NCBI RefSeq assembly: GCF_900099805.1
Contig: NZ_FNDR01000002.1
Span: 1 to 64,000 of the forward strand
Origin: Variovorax sp. OV700
GTDB lineage: Bacteria > Pseudomonadota > Gammaproteobacteria > Burkholderiales > Burkholderiaceae_C
DNA: 64,000 bases
Direction of reading: 5' to 3'
This document shows positions 16,945 to 25,182 of this stretch, piece by piece. How positions within the stretch are numbered: position 1 is the stretch's first letter; each line of letters opens with the position of its first letter. Below the pieces are notes generated by a model that was not told where the DNA came from, did no database searches, and saw nothing but the letters and a program-made list of their open reading frames with translations. The position numbers and the translations under genes were made by a program.

Positions 16945-17604
16945 ATGTCACTGCGCATCAACGATACCGCCCCCGACTTCACGGCCCAGACGACCCAGGG
17001 GCCGATCAAGTTTCACGAATGGATCGGTGACAGCTGGGCGATCCTGTTCTCGCATCCCAAGGACTTCACGCCGGTCTGCACCACCGAGCTGGGCTACATG
17101 GCGAAGATCGAGCCCGAATTCACCAAGCGCAACGCCAAGCTGATCGGCCTGAGCGTCGATCCGGTCGATGCCCATGACCGCTGGGCCAAGGACATCGAGG
17201 AAACGCAGGGCTACCTGCCCAAGTACCCGATGATCGGCGACACCGACCTTGCGGTGGCCAAGCTGTACAACATGCTGCCGGCCGACGAGGCAGGCACGTT
17301 CGAGGGCCGCACCGCGGCGACCAATGCGACGGTGCGCTCGGTGTTCGTGATCGGGCCCGACAAGCGCATCAAGCTGATGCTGACCTACCCGATGACGACC
17401 GGGCGCAACTTCGACGAGATCCTGCGCGTGCTCGACTCGATGCAGCTGACCGCTGCGCACAAGGTCGCGACGCCGGTCAACTGGCAAAAGGGCGAGGACG
17501 TGATCATCGCGGGCTCTGTGTCCGACGAGGACGCCAAGAAGCTGTTCCCGGGGGGCTGGAAGTCGCCGAAGCCCTACCTGCGCGTGGTGAAGCAGCCCGG
17601 CTGA
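16945..17604 (+). CDS. 1-Cys peroxiredoxin (Prx6 type)
   Basis: A 219-residue thiol peroxidase of the AhpC/TSA superfamily, Prx6 subfamily, reducing hydrogen peroxide and organic hydroperoxides. The peroxidatic site is HPKDFTPVCTTELGYM with Cys45; the long C-terminal extension (YLPKYPMIGD, GGWKSPKPYLR) is typical of the 1-Cys group and no resolving cysteine is evident. AAGGA precedes ATG 16945 by 6 nt; ATG 16939 is a possible alternative. It lies 16 nt before a persulfide dioxygenase gene, suggesting a joint sulfur/oxidant defence transcript. Confidence 0.9.
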   Translation: MSLRINDTAPDFTAQTTQGPIKFHEWIGDSWAILFSHPKDFTPVCTTELGYMAKIEPEFTKRNAKLIGLSVDPVDAHDRWAKDIEETQGYLPKYPMIGDTDLAVAKLYNMLPADEAGTFEGRTAATNATVRSVFVIGPDKRIKLMLTYPMTTGRNFDEILRVLDSMQLTAAHKVATPVNWQKGEDVIIAGSVSDEDAKKLFPGGWKSPKPYLRVVKQPG

Positions 17605-17620
17605 ACGCGAGCGCAGCATC

Positions 17621-18661
17621 ATGGTCTTCGCGCAGATCGCGACCGGCGGCTGCCAGTCCTACCTCATCGGCTGCGACCAGACCTGTGCCGCCGCACTCAT
17701 CGATCCGGAGCTGAGCCAGATCGATCACTACATCGCGCTCGCCGCCCACGACGGCGTGCGCATCCGCTACCTGATCGACACCCACACGCACGCCGACCAC
17801 TTCTCGGCGACCCGCGAACTCGCGCGCCAGCTGAAGGTGCCCGTGGTCATGCACCACGCGAGCCCCGCGCCCTTCGTGGACATGCGCATCGGCGACGGCG
17901 AGATGATCGTCGTCGGGCGCCTGCGACTGCAAGTCACCCACACGCCGGGCCACACCTCCGACTCGATGTGCCTTCAGGTGGAAGACCGCCTTTTCACCGG
18001 CGACACGCTGCTCATCGGCGCCACCGGGCGCACCGACCTGCCCAGCGGCGACCCCGAAGCACTCTACGACAGCCTGTTCAAGCGCGTGCTGCGAATGGAC
18101 CCGGCGCTTAAGGTCTGCCCCGCGCACGACTACAAGGGACGCACCCACTCGACGATCGCCGAGGAAATCGCATCCAACCCGCGCCTGCAGGCACGCGACC
18201 GCGAGGCTTTCGCCGAGATGATGCGCAGCCTCAACCTCACGATGCCAACACACATCACCGAGGCGCTGCGCACGAACATGAGCGGCGGCAAGACCGTGGC
18301 GAGCCTGCTCGCCGAAGCGACGGCGGGGGTGCCCTTCATGTCGCTGGCCGAACTCAAGGCGCGCGTCGAGGCCGCGGAGGACGACCTGATCGTGCTGGAC
18401 GTGCGCGAGCGCGACGCCTACGAGGCCGGCCACATTCCCGGCGCACGCCTGCTGCCGCGCGGCCAGCTGGAATTGCGCGTCAACCAGGACCTGCCCGATC
18501 CCACGCGGCGCATCCTCACCTGCTGCGAACTGGGCTACATCTCGACTCTGGCGGCTTCGACGCTGCGCGGCATGGGTTTTCTGCACGCGGTCGCGCTGGA
18601 CGGCGGCATGAAGGCCTGGCGCGAGGCAGGGTATCCGCTGACGGCCGGTCGCGTGGCCTGA
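17621..18661 (+). CDS. Persulfide dioxygenase (MBL fold) fused to a rhodanese domain
   Basis: A 346-residue two-domain protein. Residues about 1-230 form an ETHE1-like metallo-beta-lactamase domain with the iron-ligand motif THTHADH, then TPGHTSDS, FTGDTLL and CPAHDY; such enzymes oxidise glutathione persulfide to sulfite. Residues about 240-340 form a rhodanese domain (VLDVRERDAYEAGHIPGA) with an active-site loop CCELGYIS that keeps a cysteine, so sulfur transfer is possible. Fusions of this type couple both steps of sulfide detoxification. It follows the peroxiredoxin gene by 16 nt. Confidence 0.88.
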   Translation: MVFAQIATGGCQSYLIGCDQTCAAALIDPELSQIDHYIALAAHDGVRIRYLIDTHTHADHFSATRELARQLKVPVVMHHASPAPFVDMRIGDGEMIVVGRLRLQVTHTPGHTSDSMCLQVEDRLFTGDTLLIGATGRTDLPSGDPEALYDSLFKRVLRMDPALKVCPAHDYKGRTHSTIAEEIASNPRLQARDREAFAEMMRSLNLTMPTHITEALRTNMSGGKTVASLLAEATAGVPFMSLAELKARVEAAEDDLIVLDVRERDAYEAGHIPGARLLPRGQLELRVNQDLPDPTRRILTCCELGYISTLAASTLRGMGFLHAVALDGGMKAWREAGYPLTAGRVA

Positions 18662-18698
18662 GCGCGCTCGGGGGTTTCTCCGCCGGATCTCGCCAAGA

Positions 18699-19487
18699 CT
18701 AAGGGTGCCACGTGGACACGACCGCCGGGGTCTCCGCCGTTGGACGTCCGGCAAGCGCATAGGACAGCTCGTTTGCGGCCTTCATGATCGTCTTGGCGTG
18801 GCCGAGCAACTTTGCCTTGGGCAACCGGTCCGCGGGACCCGAGATGCACACGGAACCCAACAGCACCCAACGCAAGCCGAAGACAGGGGCCGACACGGTC
18901 GCGACGTTCTTCTCGCGCTCGCCGATGGAGAAGTGGTAGCCCTTCTTGCGAATGTCCTCGTACAGCTTGCCGGGCTCGCCCGAGAACGCGAGGATGACCC
19001 GCCCGGGGGAGCCCTTGTCCAATGGCAGCATTGCACCCATGCGCGCGTGGTGGCGAATGGGTTGCGGCCCTTCGACGCGGGCGAGACAGGTCCGGGCATT
19101 GCCCTCGCGCACATAGAACGCGGCACTTTCACCGGTCGCGTGCGACAGCGCCAGCAGCATCGGCTCGACCACGTTGTTTGCATCGAAGCTCGATTGATAG
19201 CGCGCACCCAGCCAACCCGCAGCGGGCCCCAGTCTCCATTCGCCGTCGTCGCGCTGCACCACGTAGCCGGCAAGCGCAAGCGTGCGCAGCAGCCGCAGCG
19301 CGGTGGTCTTGTGCATCTGGCTTCGGCGCGTCAGTTCGGCCAGCGAGAGCCGCTCATCGCGCATGCCGAACGCATCGAGCAGGTGAAGGGCGCGGGTAAC
19401 GGCAGTGACGCCGCCGTTCACGTCCCTGTCGACCTCTCGCGGCTGCTCGACGATCTCGGCTGAACGCTTGGCTTTAGCTGCAGGCAT
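18699..19487 (-). CDS. IclR family transcriptional regulator
   Basis: A 262-residue regulator. Residues about 27-85 form the winged helix-turn-helix (VTAVTRALHLLDAF, LSLAELTRRSQMHKTTALRLL); the remainder is the IclR ligand-binding GAF-like domain (GPQPIRHHARMGAMLPLDKG, RKKGYHFSIGEREKNVATVS). It is divergent from a Bug receptor gene, with two tight palindromes in the 130-bp gap, so it probably controls that cluster and itself. The ligand is likely the carboxylate transported or degraded by the neighbours. Confidence 0.9.
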   Translation of the reverse strand: MPAAKAKRSAEIVEQPREVDRDVNGGVTAVTRALHLLDAFGMRDERLSLAELTRRSQMHKTTALRLLRTLALAGYVVQRDDGEWRLGPAAGWLGARYQSSFDANNVVEPMLLALSHATGESAAFYVREGNARTCLARVEGPQPIRHHARMGAMLPLDKGSPGRVILAFSGEPGKLYEDIRKKGYHFSIGEREKNVATVSAPVFGLRWVLLGSVCISGPADRLPKAKLLGHAKTIMKAANELSYALAGRPTAETPAVVSTWHP

Positions 19488-19502
19488 GCTGTTTCACAGA
19501 GT

Positions 19503-19529
19503 GGACCATGGTCCGTTTGGTGGACCACC
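19503..19529. promoter_or_regulatory. Paired palindromes, candidate IclR operator
   Basis: GGACCATGGTCC (19503-19514) is a perfect 12-bp palindrome, and GGTGGACCACC (19519-19529) a perfect 11-bp one, both built on the half-site TGGACC/GGTCCA. They lie 16-42 nt upstream of the iclR-type start codon, between it and the divergent Bug gene. Confidence 0.6.
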
Positions 19530-19617
19530 ATTGTACGGAACGGAACGCAAATCTAAAGTCGCGACATTCCTGAGAGCACCGCTCCGCAGGCCCATCGAAC
19601 GATACGGAGACAAACCA

Positions 19618-20604
19618 ATGCATCCCACGAACTACGCATCCATTCCTCGCCGCGCCGTGCTCGGCCTTGCCCTCGTCATGGCCGCCGGCACTGCGTTGGC
19701 ACAGAGCTATCCGATGCGCCCCATCCGCCTCGTCGTGCCGTTCCCGCCGGGCGGCGGCACGGACATCATTGCCCGCGAAGTGGCAAACAAGGTCGCGACC
19801 TCGGAGGGCTGGACCATCGTCATCGACAACAAGCCCGGCTCTGGCGGCAACATCGGGGTCGACGCGGCGGCCAAGGCCAATCCCGACGGCTACACGCTGG
19901 TGCTGGGGCAGACCAGCAACCTCGCGATCAATCCGTCGCTTTACGCCAAGCTGCCCTACGATCCGGTGAAGGATCTGGCTCCGGTCGGCCTCGTCGCCTC
20001 TGCACCGCTGGTCGTGGTGGTGTCGGGCACATCGCCCTACAAGACGCTCGCGGACGTGGTGGCTGCCGCCAAGGCCAAGCCCACCGCCCTCAATTACGCG
20101 AGCTCGGGCAACGGCACGGTCGCCCACCTTGCGACAGAGCAGTTTCAGAAGGCCGCCGGGGTGCAGTTCACCCACGTGCCCTACAAGGGGGCCTCGCAGG
20201 GCCTGACCGATCTCGTGGGCGGGCAGATCCAGATGTATGTCTCGTCGGTGCCGACGTTGATCGCCCAGATCAAGAGCGGCCAACTGCGCGCGCTGGCAGT
20301 GACCTCGCTGCAGCGCAATCGCGACCTGCCCGATGTGCCGACCATGGCCGAGTCGGGCTACAAGGATTTCGAGGCCGTCACCTGGTTCGGAGTCGCCGGC
20401 CCAGCGGCGATGCCCAAGGACGCCATCGTCAAGCTCAACGCAGCCTTCAACAAGGCACTGGCAACCGCCGATGTGCAAAAGAAGCTCGCCGCACAGGGGG
20501 CGGAGGTGATGACCGGACCGCCCGAGAAATTCGCCTCGCTGATCCGCACCGACGGCGTGCGCTGGGGCGCCATCGTCAAGGCCTCGGGCGTCAGGCTGGA
20601 CTGA
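19618..20604 (+). CDS. Bug-family periplasmic solute receptor
   Basis: A 328-residue TctC/Bug protein. The signal peptide is MHPTNYASIPRRAVLGLALV to about residue 29 (cut near ALAQ). Mature motifs are PIRLVVPFPPGGGTDIIAR, KANPDGYTLV, HVPYKGASQ and the final SGVRLD. It captures an organic acid in the periplasm. ATG 19618 is chosen at the signal peptide with CGGAG 8 nt upstream. It is the first gene of a set with an RraA-like protein and a 2-hydroxyacid dehydrogenase, under a divergent IclR regulator. Confidence 0.9.
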   Translation: MHPTNYASIPRRAVLGLALVMAAGTALAQSYPMRPIRLVVPFPPGGGTDIIAREVANKVATSEGWTIVIDNKPGSGGNIGVDAAAKANPDGYTLVLGQTSNLAINPSLYAKLPYDPVKDLAPVGLVASAPLVVVVSGTSPYKTLADVVAAAKAKPTALNYASSGNGTVAHLATEQFQKAAGVQFTHVPYKGASQGLTDLVGGQIQMYVSSVPTLIAQIKSGQLRALAVTSLQRNRDLPDVPTMAESGYKDFEAVTWFGVAGPAAMPKDAIVKLNAAFNKALATADVQKKLAAQGAEVMTGPPEKFASLIRTDGVRWGAIVKASGVRLD

Positions 20605-20678
20605 ACGCGCATGAAAAGGACGTCGGTATCAAGCCCGGAATGAACCGCCCCTCCATCCCTGATTTCTGAAAGCACTCC

Positions 20679-21368
20679 ATGTCATCGCCCCTTCCCGACA
20701 TCATCCGCAACTTCGAACGCGTGCCTGCGCACGTCGTGGCCCAGGCGGCCGAATTCCAACCCGCGATCCTTGCGGACGTGGCCGGGCGCCGCGGCGCCGT
20801 GCATGGCCGCATCAAGGCACTGCGTCCCCGCATGAAGCTCGCCGGCAGCGCGATCACGGTGGAAGTGCGGCCCGGCGACAACCTGATGATCCATGCCGCC
20901 ATTGCCATGGCGAAGCCCGGCGACGTGCTCGTCATCGACGGCAAGGGCGACCAGGGCTCGGCGCTCATGGGCACGATCATGATGACCGCCTGCAAGCAGC
21001 TCGGCATTGCCGGCGTCGTGATGGACGGAGCGTGCCGCGACAGCCTGGAGATCGACGAAATGGATTTCCCGGTCTTCTCGGTCGGCACCAACCCGAACGG
21101 CCCGACCAAGAACATCGGCGGCCGCATCGGCCATCCGGTGTCGATCGGCGGCGTGACCGTGAACCCGGGCGACTTCGTCATCGGCGACTGCGACGGCGTG
21201 GTCGTGGTGGAGCGCGAGAAGATCGAGTCGCTGCTGCCGCTGGCCGCGAAGAAGGTCGAGGACGAAGCCGCGCGCATCGCTGCCATCAAGAAGGGCGACA
21301 CGGCCGCCAAATGGCTCGTCTCGGCGCTGCGCACGGCCGGCGTGCTGAAGGAAGGCGAAACGCTGTGA
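20679..21368 (+). CDS. RraA-like protein (HMG/CHA aldolase family)
   Basis: A 229-residue member of the RraA/MenG-like fold. Class II aldolases for 4-hydroxy-4-methyl-2-oxoglutarate and 4-carboxy-4-hydroxy-2-oxoadipate have this fold; RNase E inhibitor RraA is the non-enzymatic branch. Visible motifs are AGSAITVEVRPGDNLMIH, KPGDVLVIDGKGDQGSALMG and the metal/substrate segment GVVMDGACRDS (Asp and Arg). The catabolic neighbours favour an aldolase or decarboxylase. Its stop overlaps the GTG of the next gene by 4 nt. Confidence 0.8.
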   Translation: MSSPLPDIIRNFERVPAHVVAQAAEFQPAILADVAGRRGAVHGRIKALRPRMKLAGSAITVEVRPGDNLMIHAAIAMAKPGDVLVIDGKGDQGSALMGTIMMTACKQLGIAGVVMDGACRDSLEIDEMDFPVFSVGTNPNGPTKNIGGRIGHPVSIGGVTVNPGDFVIGDCDGVVVVEREKIESLLPLAAKKVEDEAARIAAIKKGDTAAKWLVSALRTAGVLKEGETL

Positions 21369-22336
21369 CCGCCATCCTCGTCACAGGCGCCGACCTGGCG
21401 CCGCAAGCCCTCGCACTGCTCGAGGGCCATGACGTGGTCTATGCGGGCAAGACGCCGACCGAGGAAGACCTCGTCACCCTGTGCCGCAAGCACGATCCGG
21501 TGGCCATCATCGTGCGCTACGGCAAGGTGGGTGCGGCCGTCATGGACGCGGCCCAGTCTCTGAAAGTGATCTCGAAGCACGGCAGCGGCACCGACACCAT
21601 CGACAAGGCGGCCGCGAGCGCGCGCGGCATCGAGGTTGTCGCGGCCGTCGGCGCCAACGCCGCGGCCGTCGCCGAGCAGGCGCTCGCCTTGCTGCTTGCC
21701 TGCGCCAAGTCGGTGGTGGCGCTGGACGCGCGCATGCACGCCGGCCACTGGGACAAGGCCACGCACAAGAGCCTCGAACTCGGCGGCCGCACCATCGGCC
21801 TGGTCGGACTGGGCGCGATTGGGCTGCGCTTCGCGCGCATGGCAGATGCGCTGGGCATGCGCGTGCTGGGATTCGACCCGTTCGCCAAGGACCTGCCGGC
21901 CCATGTCGAAACGGTGGACCTCGCCACGCTCTGGCGCGAATCCGACGCCATCTCGCTGCACTGCCCGCTTACCGAGGACAACCGGGACCTGCTCGACGCG
22001 CAGACTCTGGCGCAATGCAAGCGCGGAGTGATCGTCGTCAACACGGCGCGCGGCGGCCTGATCGACGAGCATGCACTGCTCGCAGCCGTGCGCTCGGGCC
22101 AGGTCGCCATGGCCGGACTCGACAGCTTCGCGGTCGAACCGATGGCACCTGGTCACCCCTTCCAGGGCGAAAAGCGCATCGTGCTGAGCCCGCACATCGG
22201 CGGCGTGACCGGCGATGCCTATGTGAACATGGGCGTGAGCGCCGCGAAGAACTTGCTGCAGGTGCTGGCGCGCCAGGCAGCGACCGTGATTGTTGTCAAC
22301 AAGCCGGGCGCCAGCGGCAACCTCATTCCGGTTTGA
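21365..22336 (+). CDS. D-isomer-specific 2-hydroxyacid dehydrogenase
   Basis: A 323-residue NAD(P)-dependent dehydrogenase of the SerA/GhrB family. The nucleotide-binding motif is GLVGLGAIGLRFAR; catalytic Arg lies in NTARGGLIDEHAL, Glu in GLDSFAVEP and His in LSPHIGG. No ACT domain is present, so it is probably not a regulated phosphoglycerate dehydrogenase but a catabolic 2-hydroxyacid enzyme. GTG 21365 overlaps the preceding stop, indicating coupling. The gap after it (22337-22469) holds nothing I recognise. Confidence 0.85.
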   Translation: MTAILVTGADLAPQALALLEGHDVVYAGKTPTEEDLVTLCRKHDPVAIIVRYGKVGAAVMDAAQSLKVISKHGSGTDTIDKAAASARGIEVVAAVGANAAAVAEQALALLLACAKSVVALDARMHAGHWDKATHKSLELGGRTIGLVGLGAIGLRFARMADALGMRVLGFDPFAKDLPAHVETVDLATLWRESDAISLHCPLTEDNRDLLDAQTLAQCKRGVIVVNTARGGLIDEHALLAAVRSGQVAMAGLDSFAVEPMAPGHPFQGEKRIVLSPHIGGVTGDAYVNMGVSAAKNLLQVLARQAATVIVVNKPGASGNLIPV

Positions 22337-22469
22337 TATTGAGCTTGTCGAGAACGCCCTGCCAGGTCTTGCGGTCCTCGTCCTTCAAACATCGCTCGCG
22401 GTGAGTAAGAACCGCCTGACCGCTCATGGCCCGGAGACCGCGATCCTTTGCAGGCTCAGCCACCACCGT

Positions 22470-23309
22470 CTACAGGCTTCGTTCCCAGGCGCGTAGATCC
22501 CGATTCCATGTGCGAAGGCGCTCGTCCAATGCTTCTCCGCCGGCGCCCGAACTGGTGGCCAAGAGCTGGTCGAGCAGGATCTGCTGATCGGCGCTGAGCT
22601 GCTCTGGAAATATCGGCGCCAGCGTGACCAGCTGGTCTCCACGCGTGCCGCGGCGCTGCACCGGGAAGCCCTGGCCCTTCAAGCGGTAAGACAGCCGGTC
22701 GCGGCTCAGCTGCAGCGCTTGAAAGCCGGTGACGGTCGGCACCTTGACTTCCCGATTGGCGATCCATGCGAATCCATCGACCGGCATCTCGCATCGAATG
22801 GTGCCGTCGTCGTCGAGCTTGAAGAACGCGTGCTCCGACACCTCGACGCGAATCTCGATGTCAGCGGGAGGGCCTCCGGCGCGAACGCGCTGTCCGTCGA
22901 CATGGAGCAGATCGCCGTCGCGCACTCCGTGCGGAATGCGCACGTTCATCTTGTAGCCGCGCGGCGCCATCTTGCCGACCCCGCGGCACGCTACGCATGG
23001 CTGCCTCGCGATGCCGCCGCCCAAGCAAGCCTCGCACTCGGTCACACCGGCGGGCCAACCGAAAAAGGAGCGCTTCGGGATCGCACCAGACCCCCCGCAC
23101 CGAGCGCAATTTCCGCCCAGCACCTGGTGCCCGGCGCCCGCGCAGGTGGCGCAGATGTCGGTGACCTTGCCTCGCAGCACCTTGATGCAACCGACTGCCG
23201 CCTTCACCTCGCGCTCGGTCGCGTCAGGTGCCAATCCCAGTTCGGCGAAAGCGTTTTCGGTATCCAAATCAATAGACCTTGTCCAGGGAAGCCGTCCACG
23301 ATGGAACAT
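22470..23309 (-). CDS. DnaJ-like protein lacking most of the J domain
   Basis: A 279-residue protein with four CxxCxGxG zinc-finger repeats (CATCAGAG, CARCGGSG, CEACLGGG, CVACRGVG), followed by a DnaJ C-terminal substrate domain (VRIPHGVRDGDLLHVDG, MPVDGFAWIANREV, YRLKGQGFPVQRRG). The N-terminus begins like a J domain (AFAELGLAPDATEREVKAA) and then jumps straight to VGCIKVLRGKV, so helices II-IV, the HPD motif and the linker are absent. Without HPD it should not stimulate DnaK. The cut is in frame. ATG 23309 is given; TTG 23267, behind AAGG, would start right at the J-domain remnant. Confidence 0.75.
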   Translation of the reverse strand: MFHRGRLPWTRSIDLDTENAFAELGLAPDATEREVKAAVGCIKVLRGKVTDICATCAGAGHQVLGGNCARCGGSGAIPKRSFFGWPAGVTECEACLGGGIARQPCVACRGVGKMAPRGYKMNVRIPHGVRDGDLLHVDGQRVRAGGPPADIEIRVEVSEHAFFKLDDDGTIRCEMPVDGFAWIANREVKVPTVTGFQALQLSRDRLSYRLKGQGFPVQRRGTRGDQLVTLAPIFPEQLSADQQILLDQLLATSSGAGGEALDERLRTWNRDLRAWERSL

Positions 23310-23493
23310 GGAGGCGGCGGCCTGTCAGGGTGAATGCTATCCGAGGGAGCGGCACGCAAGCCGGCAAGGGGACGTTTGAGTCAGAAGGCATGCATTCGTG
23401 GGTCTTTGAGAGATTCAACTTCGCGCTGTACGATCGTGCCGACGGTTCGCTGTTGGCCGCATTCTGTTCTTTCGCCTCGGCCGAAAGGAACGG

Positions 23494-24021
23494 CTATGTA
23501 TCGGCCGACACCAGGTGGAAGACATGCAACTCTTCCCAACGGCCTGTCGAGTTTTCAATCAGAACGACCGAGGCGCAATCTGCCTTGATGGCGCCAGATG
23601 CATCTAACCGCCGCTGCAACTCTGCAACGACTGCATCGGCCTCGGATGGGTCCCCATGGGCAACAGTAAGGTGCGGAACTACTCCTTGGTGCTCACCTCC
23701 GTACGGCTGGAAATCTGAAAAGACATCCACGAGTGCCTTGGTCATGGCGATGAACGGCTCGGGAGGTTCCGGCGCGAGATACGCGGTGGCAGGGAAGCGT
23801 GCCACCCTGCCCAGCGAAAAGGAGAAAGCGGCGACCCGATTCAACGCGTGTTGCGCTCGGTCCAGTACGGCGGGCGTGATGTGCTGAGGGTCCATGAACG
23901 GCACCAGCACAGTGATGTGCGCTGGCACCCCCAGCTTCGCCGTCGCGTCGAAGCGCTCGCGTAAGTCGCCGACGAACGGCTCGGCCGAGGGCACTTGGAC
24001 AGCAAACGCGGATATCGCCAT
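23494..24021 (-). CDS. 2H phosphoesterase (2'-5' RNA ligase-like)
   Basis: A 175-residue protein of the 2H phosphoesterase superfamily. Both catalytic HxT motifs are seen: HITVLVPF near residue 35 and HLTVAHGD near residue 117. Related proteins are LigT/ThpR and various cyclic phosphodiesterases; the substrate is unknown. ATG 24021 is used; a TTG six codons upstream is also possible, and neither has a clear ribosome site. The flanking gaps (23310-23493 and 24022-24236) show no further gene. Confidence 0.75.
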   Translation of the reverse strand: MAISAFAVQVPSAEPFVGDLRERFDATAKLGVPAHITVLVPFMDPQHITPAVLDRAQHALNRVAAFSFSLGRVARFPATAYLAPEPPEPFIAMTKALVDVFSDFQPYGGEHQGVVPHLTVAHGDPSEADAVVAELQRRLDASGAIKADCASVVLIENSTGRWEELHVFHLVSADT

Positions 24022-24236
24022 GGGCCCGATGATATTCAACAGACGCTGCGCCGGAAGGTCCGCTTCTGTAGTCAGGTAGGCGAAGGGATTGCTGGAAGCG
24101 AACTCGAGCGTTCACCGCGCTTAGGGCCTTGAGCAAGCCGCCTTCCGTCTACAGATCGCCAACGAGAACTTGCCCCGTGCAAGAACCGGCATTGCTTGGG
24201 ACTGCGGTCCCGGCTGAGGTACGCGATGCGCGCCGC

Positions 24237-25115
24237 CTACGATGCGGCCGGTGTGGCAGTGGCCTCCTTGACGAAGTCAGCGTACTTGCGCAGTGGACGG
24301 CCGAGGAGGGCTTGCAGGCGATCCGCTGCGCCGTCCGCACCGTGCATGCCGAACTTCTGAATCCCGGCCATCATCAGGCGCATGTCGTAGGCCAGCCAGG
24401 ACGGCCCGAACGCGGCCATCTGCACTTCGAAGGCCGCCACGTCGTCCCCGCCGTAAGCCACTTCGCGGCAGAGCGCGGCACTCCAGATCTTGGCCACCGA
24501 CGCTCCAGTCAACAGTTCGGGCCCGACCAGCTCCAGCGTCACGCGCGGTGACGGCGCGAGCGCTCGGTCGCGGCGCAGCAGTTCGGCGACGGCGGCGTCC
24601 GCGATGTCTCGCGCATCGATCATCGCGACGCCGGTGGAGCCGATCGGCATCGGGTACACGCCGTAACCCTGGATCACCTGCTGGACCATGCGCTCGTTCT
24701 GCATGAAGTAGGCCGGGCGAAGGATGGTCGCCGGAATGCCCTGGCTCTCGATCATCCGCTCGACCGTGTGCTTGCCGGTGAAGTGCGGCACGTCGGTGAA
24801 CTTGTCTGCGTGAATGACCGAGAGGTAGACGACGCGCTCGATGCCAGCCTCGCGCGCCAGGTTCAGCGCGACCAGGGCTTGCGTCACTTCGTCGGGCGTG
24901 ACGGCGTTCAGCAGAAACAGCGTGCGCACCGACGACAGTGCCGCGCGCATCGAAGGCACGTCGGTCAGGTCGCCGACGACCTCCTTGACGCCCGCCGGAA
25001 AGCTTTGTTTTCCGGGTGTGCGAACGAACGCGCTGACTTCGGCGCCGGCGCTGGCCAGGCCTTGGACGACGAGAGAACCGATGGTGCCGGTGGCACCTGT
25101 GACGAGAATGCTCAT
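24237..25115 (-). CDS. NmrA-like NAD(P)-binding protein
   Basis: A 292-residue atypical short-chain dehydrogenase. The N-terminal MSILVTGATGTIGSLVV is a GxxGxxG dinucleotide-binding motif; later segments (RVVYLSVIHADKF, GIPATILRPAYFMQN, ARDIADAAVAELL) fit NmrA/quinone oxidoreductase 2-like proteins that bind NADPH and act as redox sensors or reductases. GGAG lies 8 nt before the ATG. It may be co-transcribed with the oxidoreductase gene 67 nt upstream, both divergent from a LysR gene. Confidence 0.8.
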   Translation of the reverse strand: MSILVTGATGTIGSLVVQGLASAGAEVSAFVRTPGKQSFPAGVKEVVGDLTDVPSMRAALSSVRTLFLLNAVTPDEVTQALVALNLAREAGIERVVYLSVIHADKFTDVPHFTGKHTVERMIESQGIPATILRPAYFMQNERMVQQVIQGYGVYPMPIGSTGVAMIDARDIADAAVAELLRRDRALAPSPRVTLELVGPELLTGASVAKIWSAALCREVAYGGDDVAAFEVQMAAFGPSWLAYDMRLMMAGIQKFGMHGADGAADRLQALLGRPLRKYADFVKEATATPAAS

Positions 25116-25182
25116 GAAAATCTCCAGAGGTTGAGGGAAAACGGGTTGAAGAGGGAACGAGGTAACGAGGTAACGACGTCGA

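Noticed and set aside
22337..22469. 34-codon minus-strand frame beginning MSGQAVLTH, ending near 22335
   Set aside because: Too short, no ribosome site and no recognised family; may be a gene remnant but cannot be supported.
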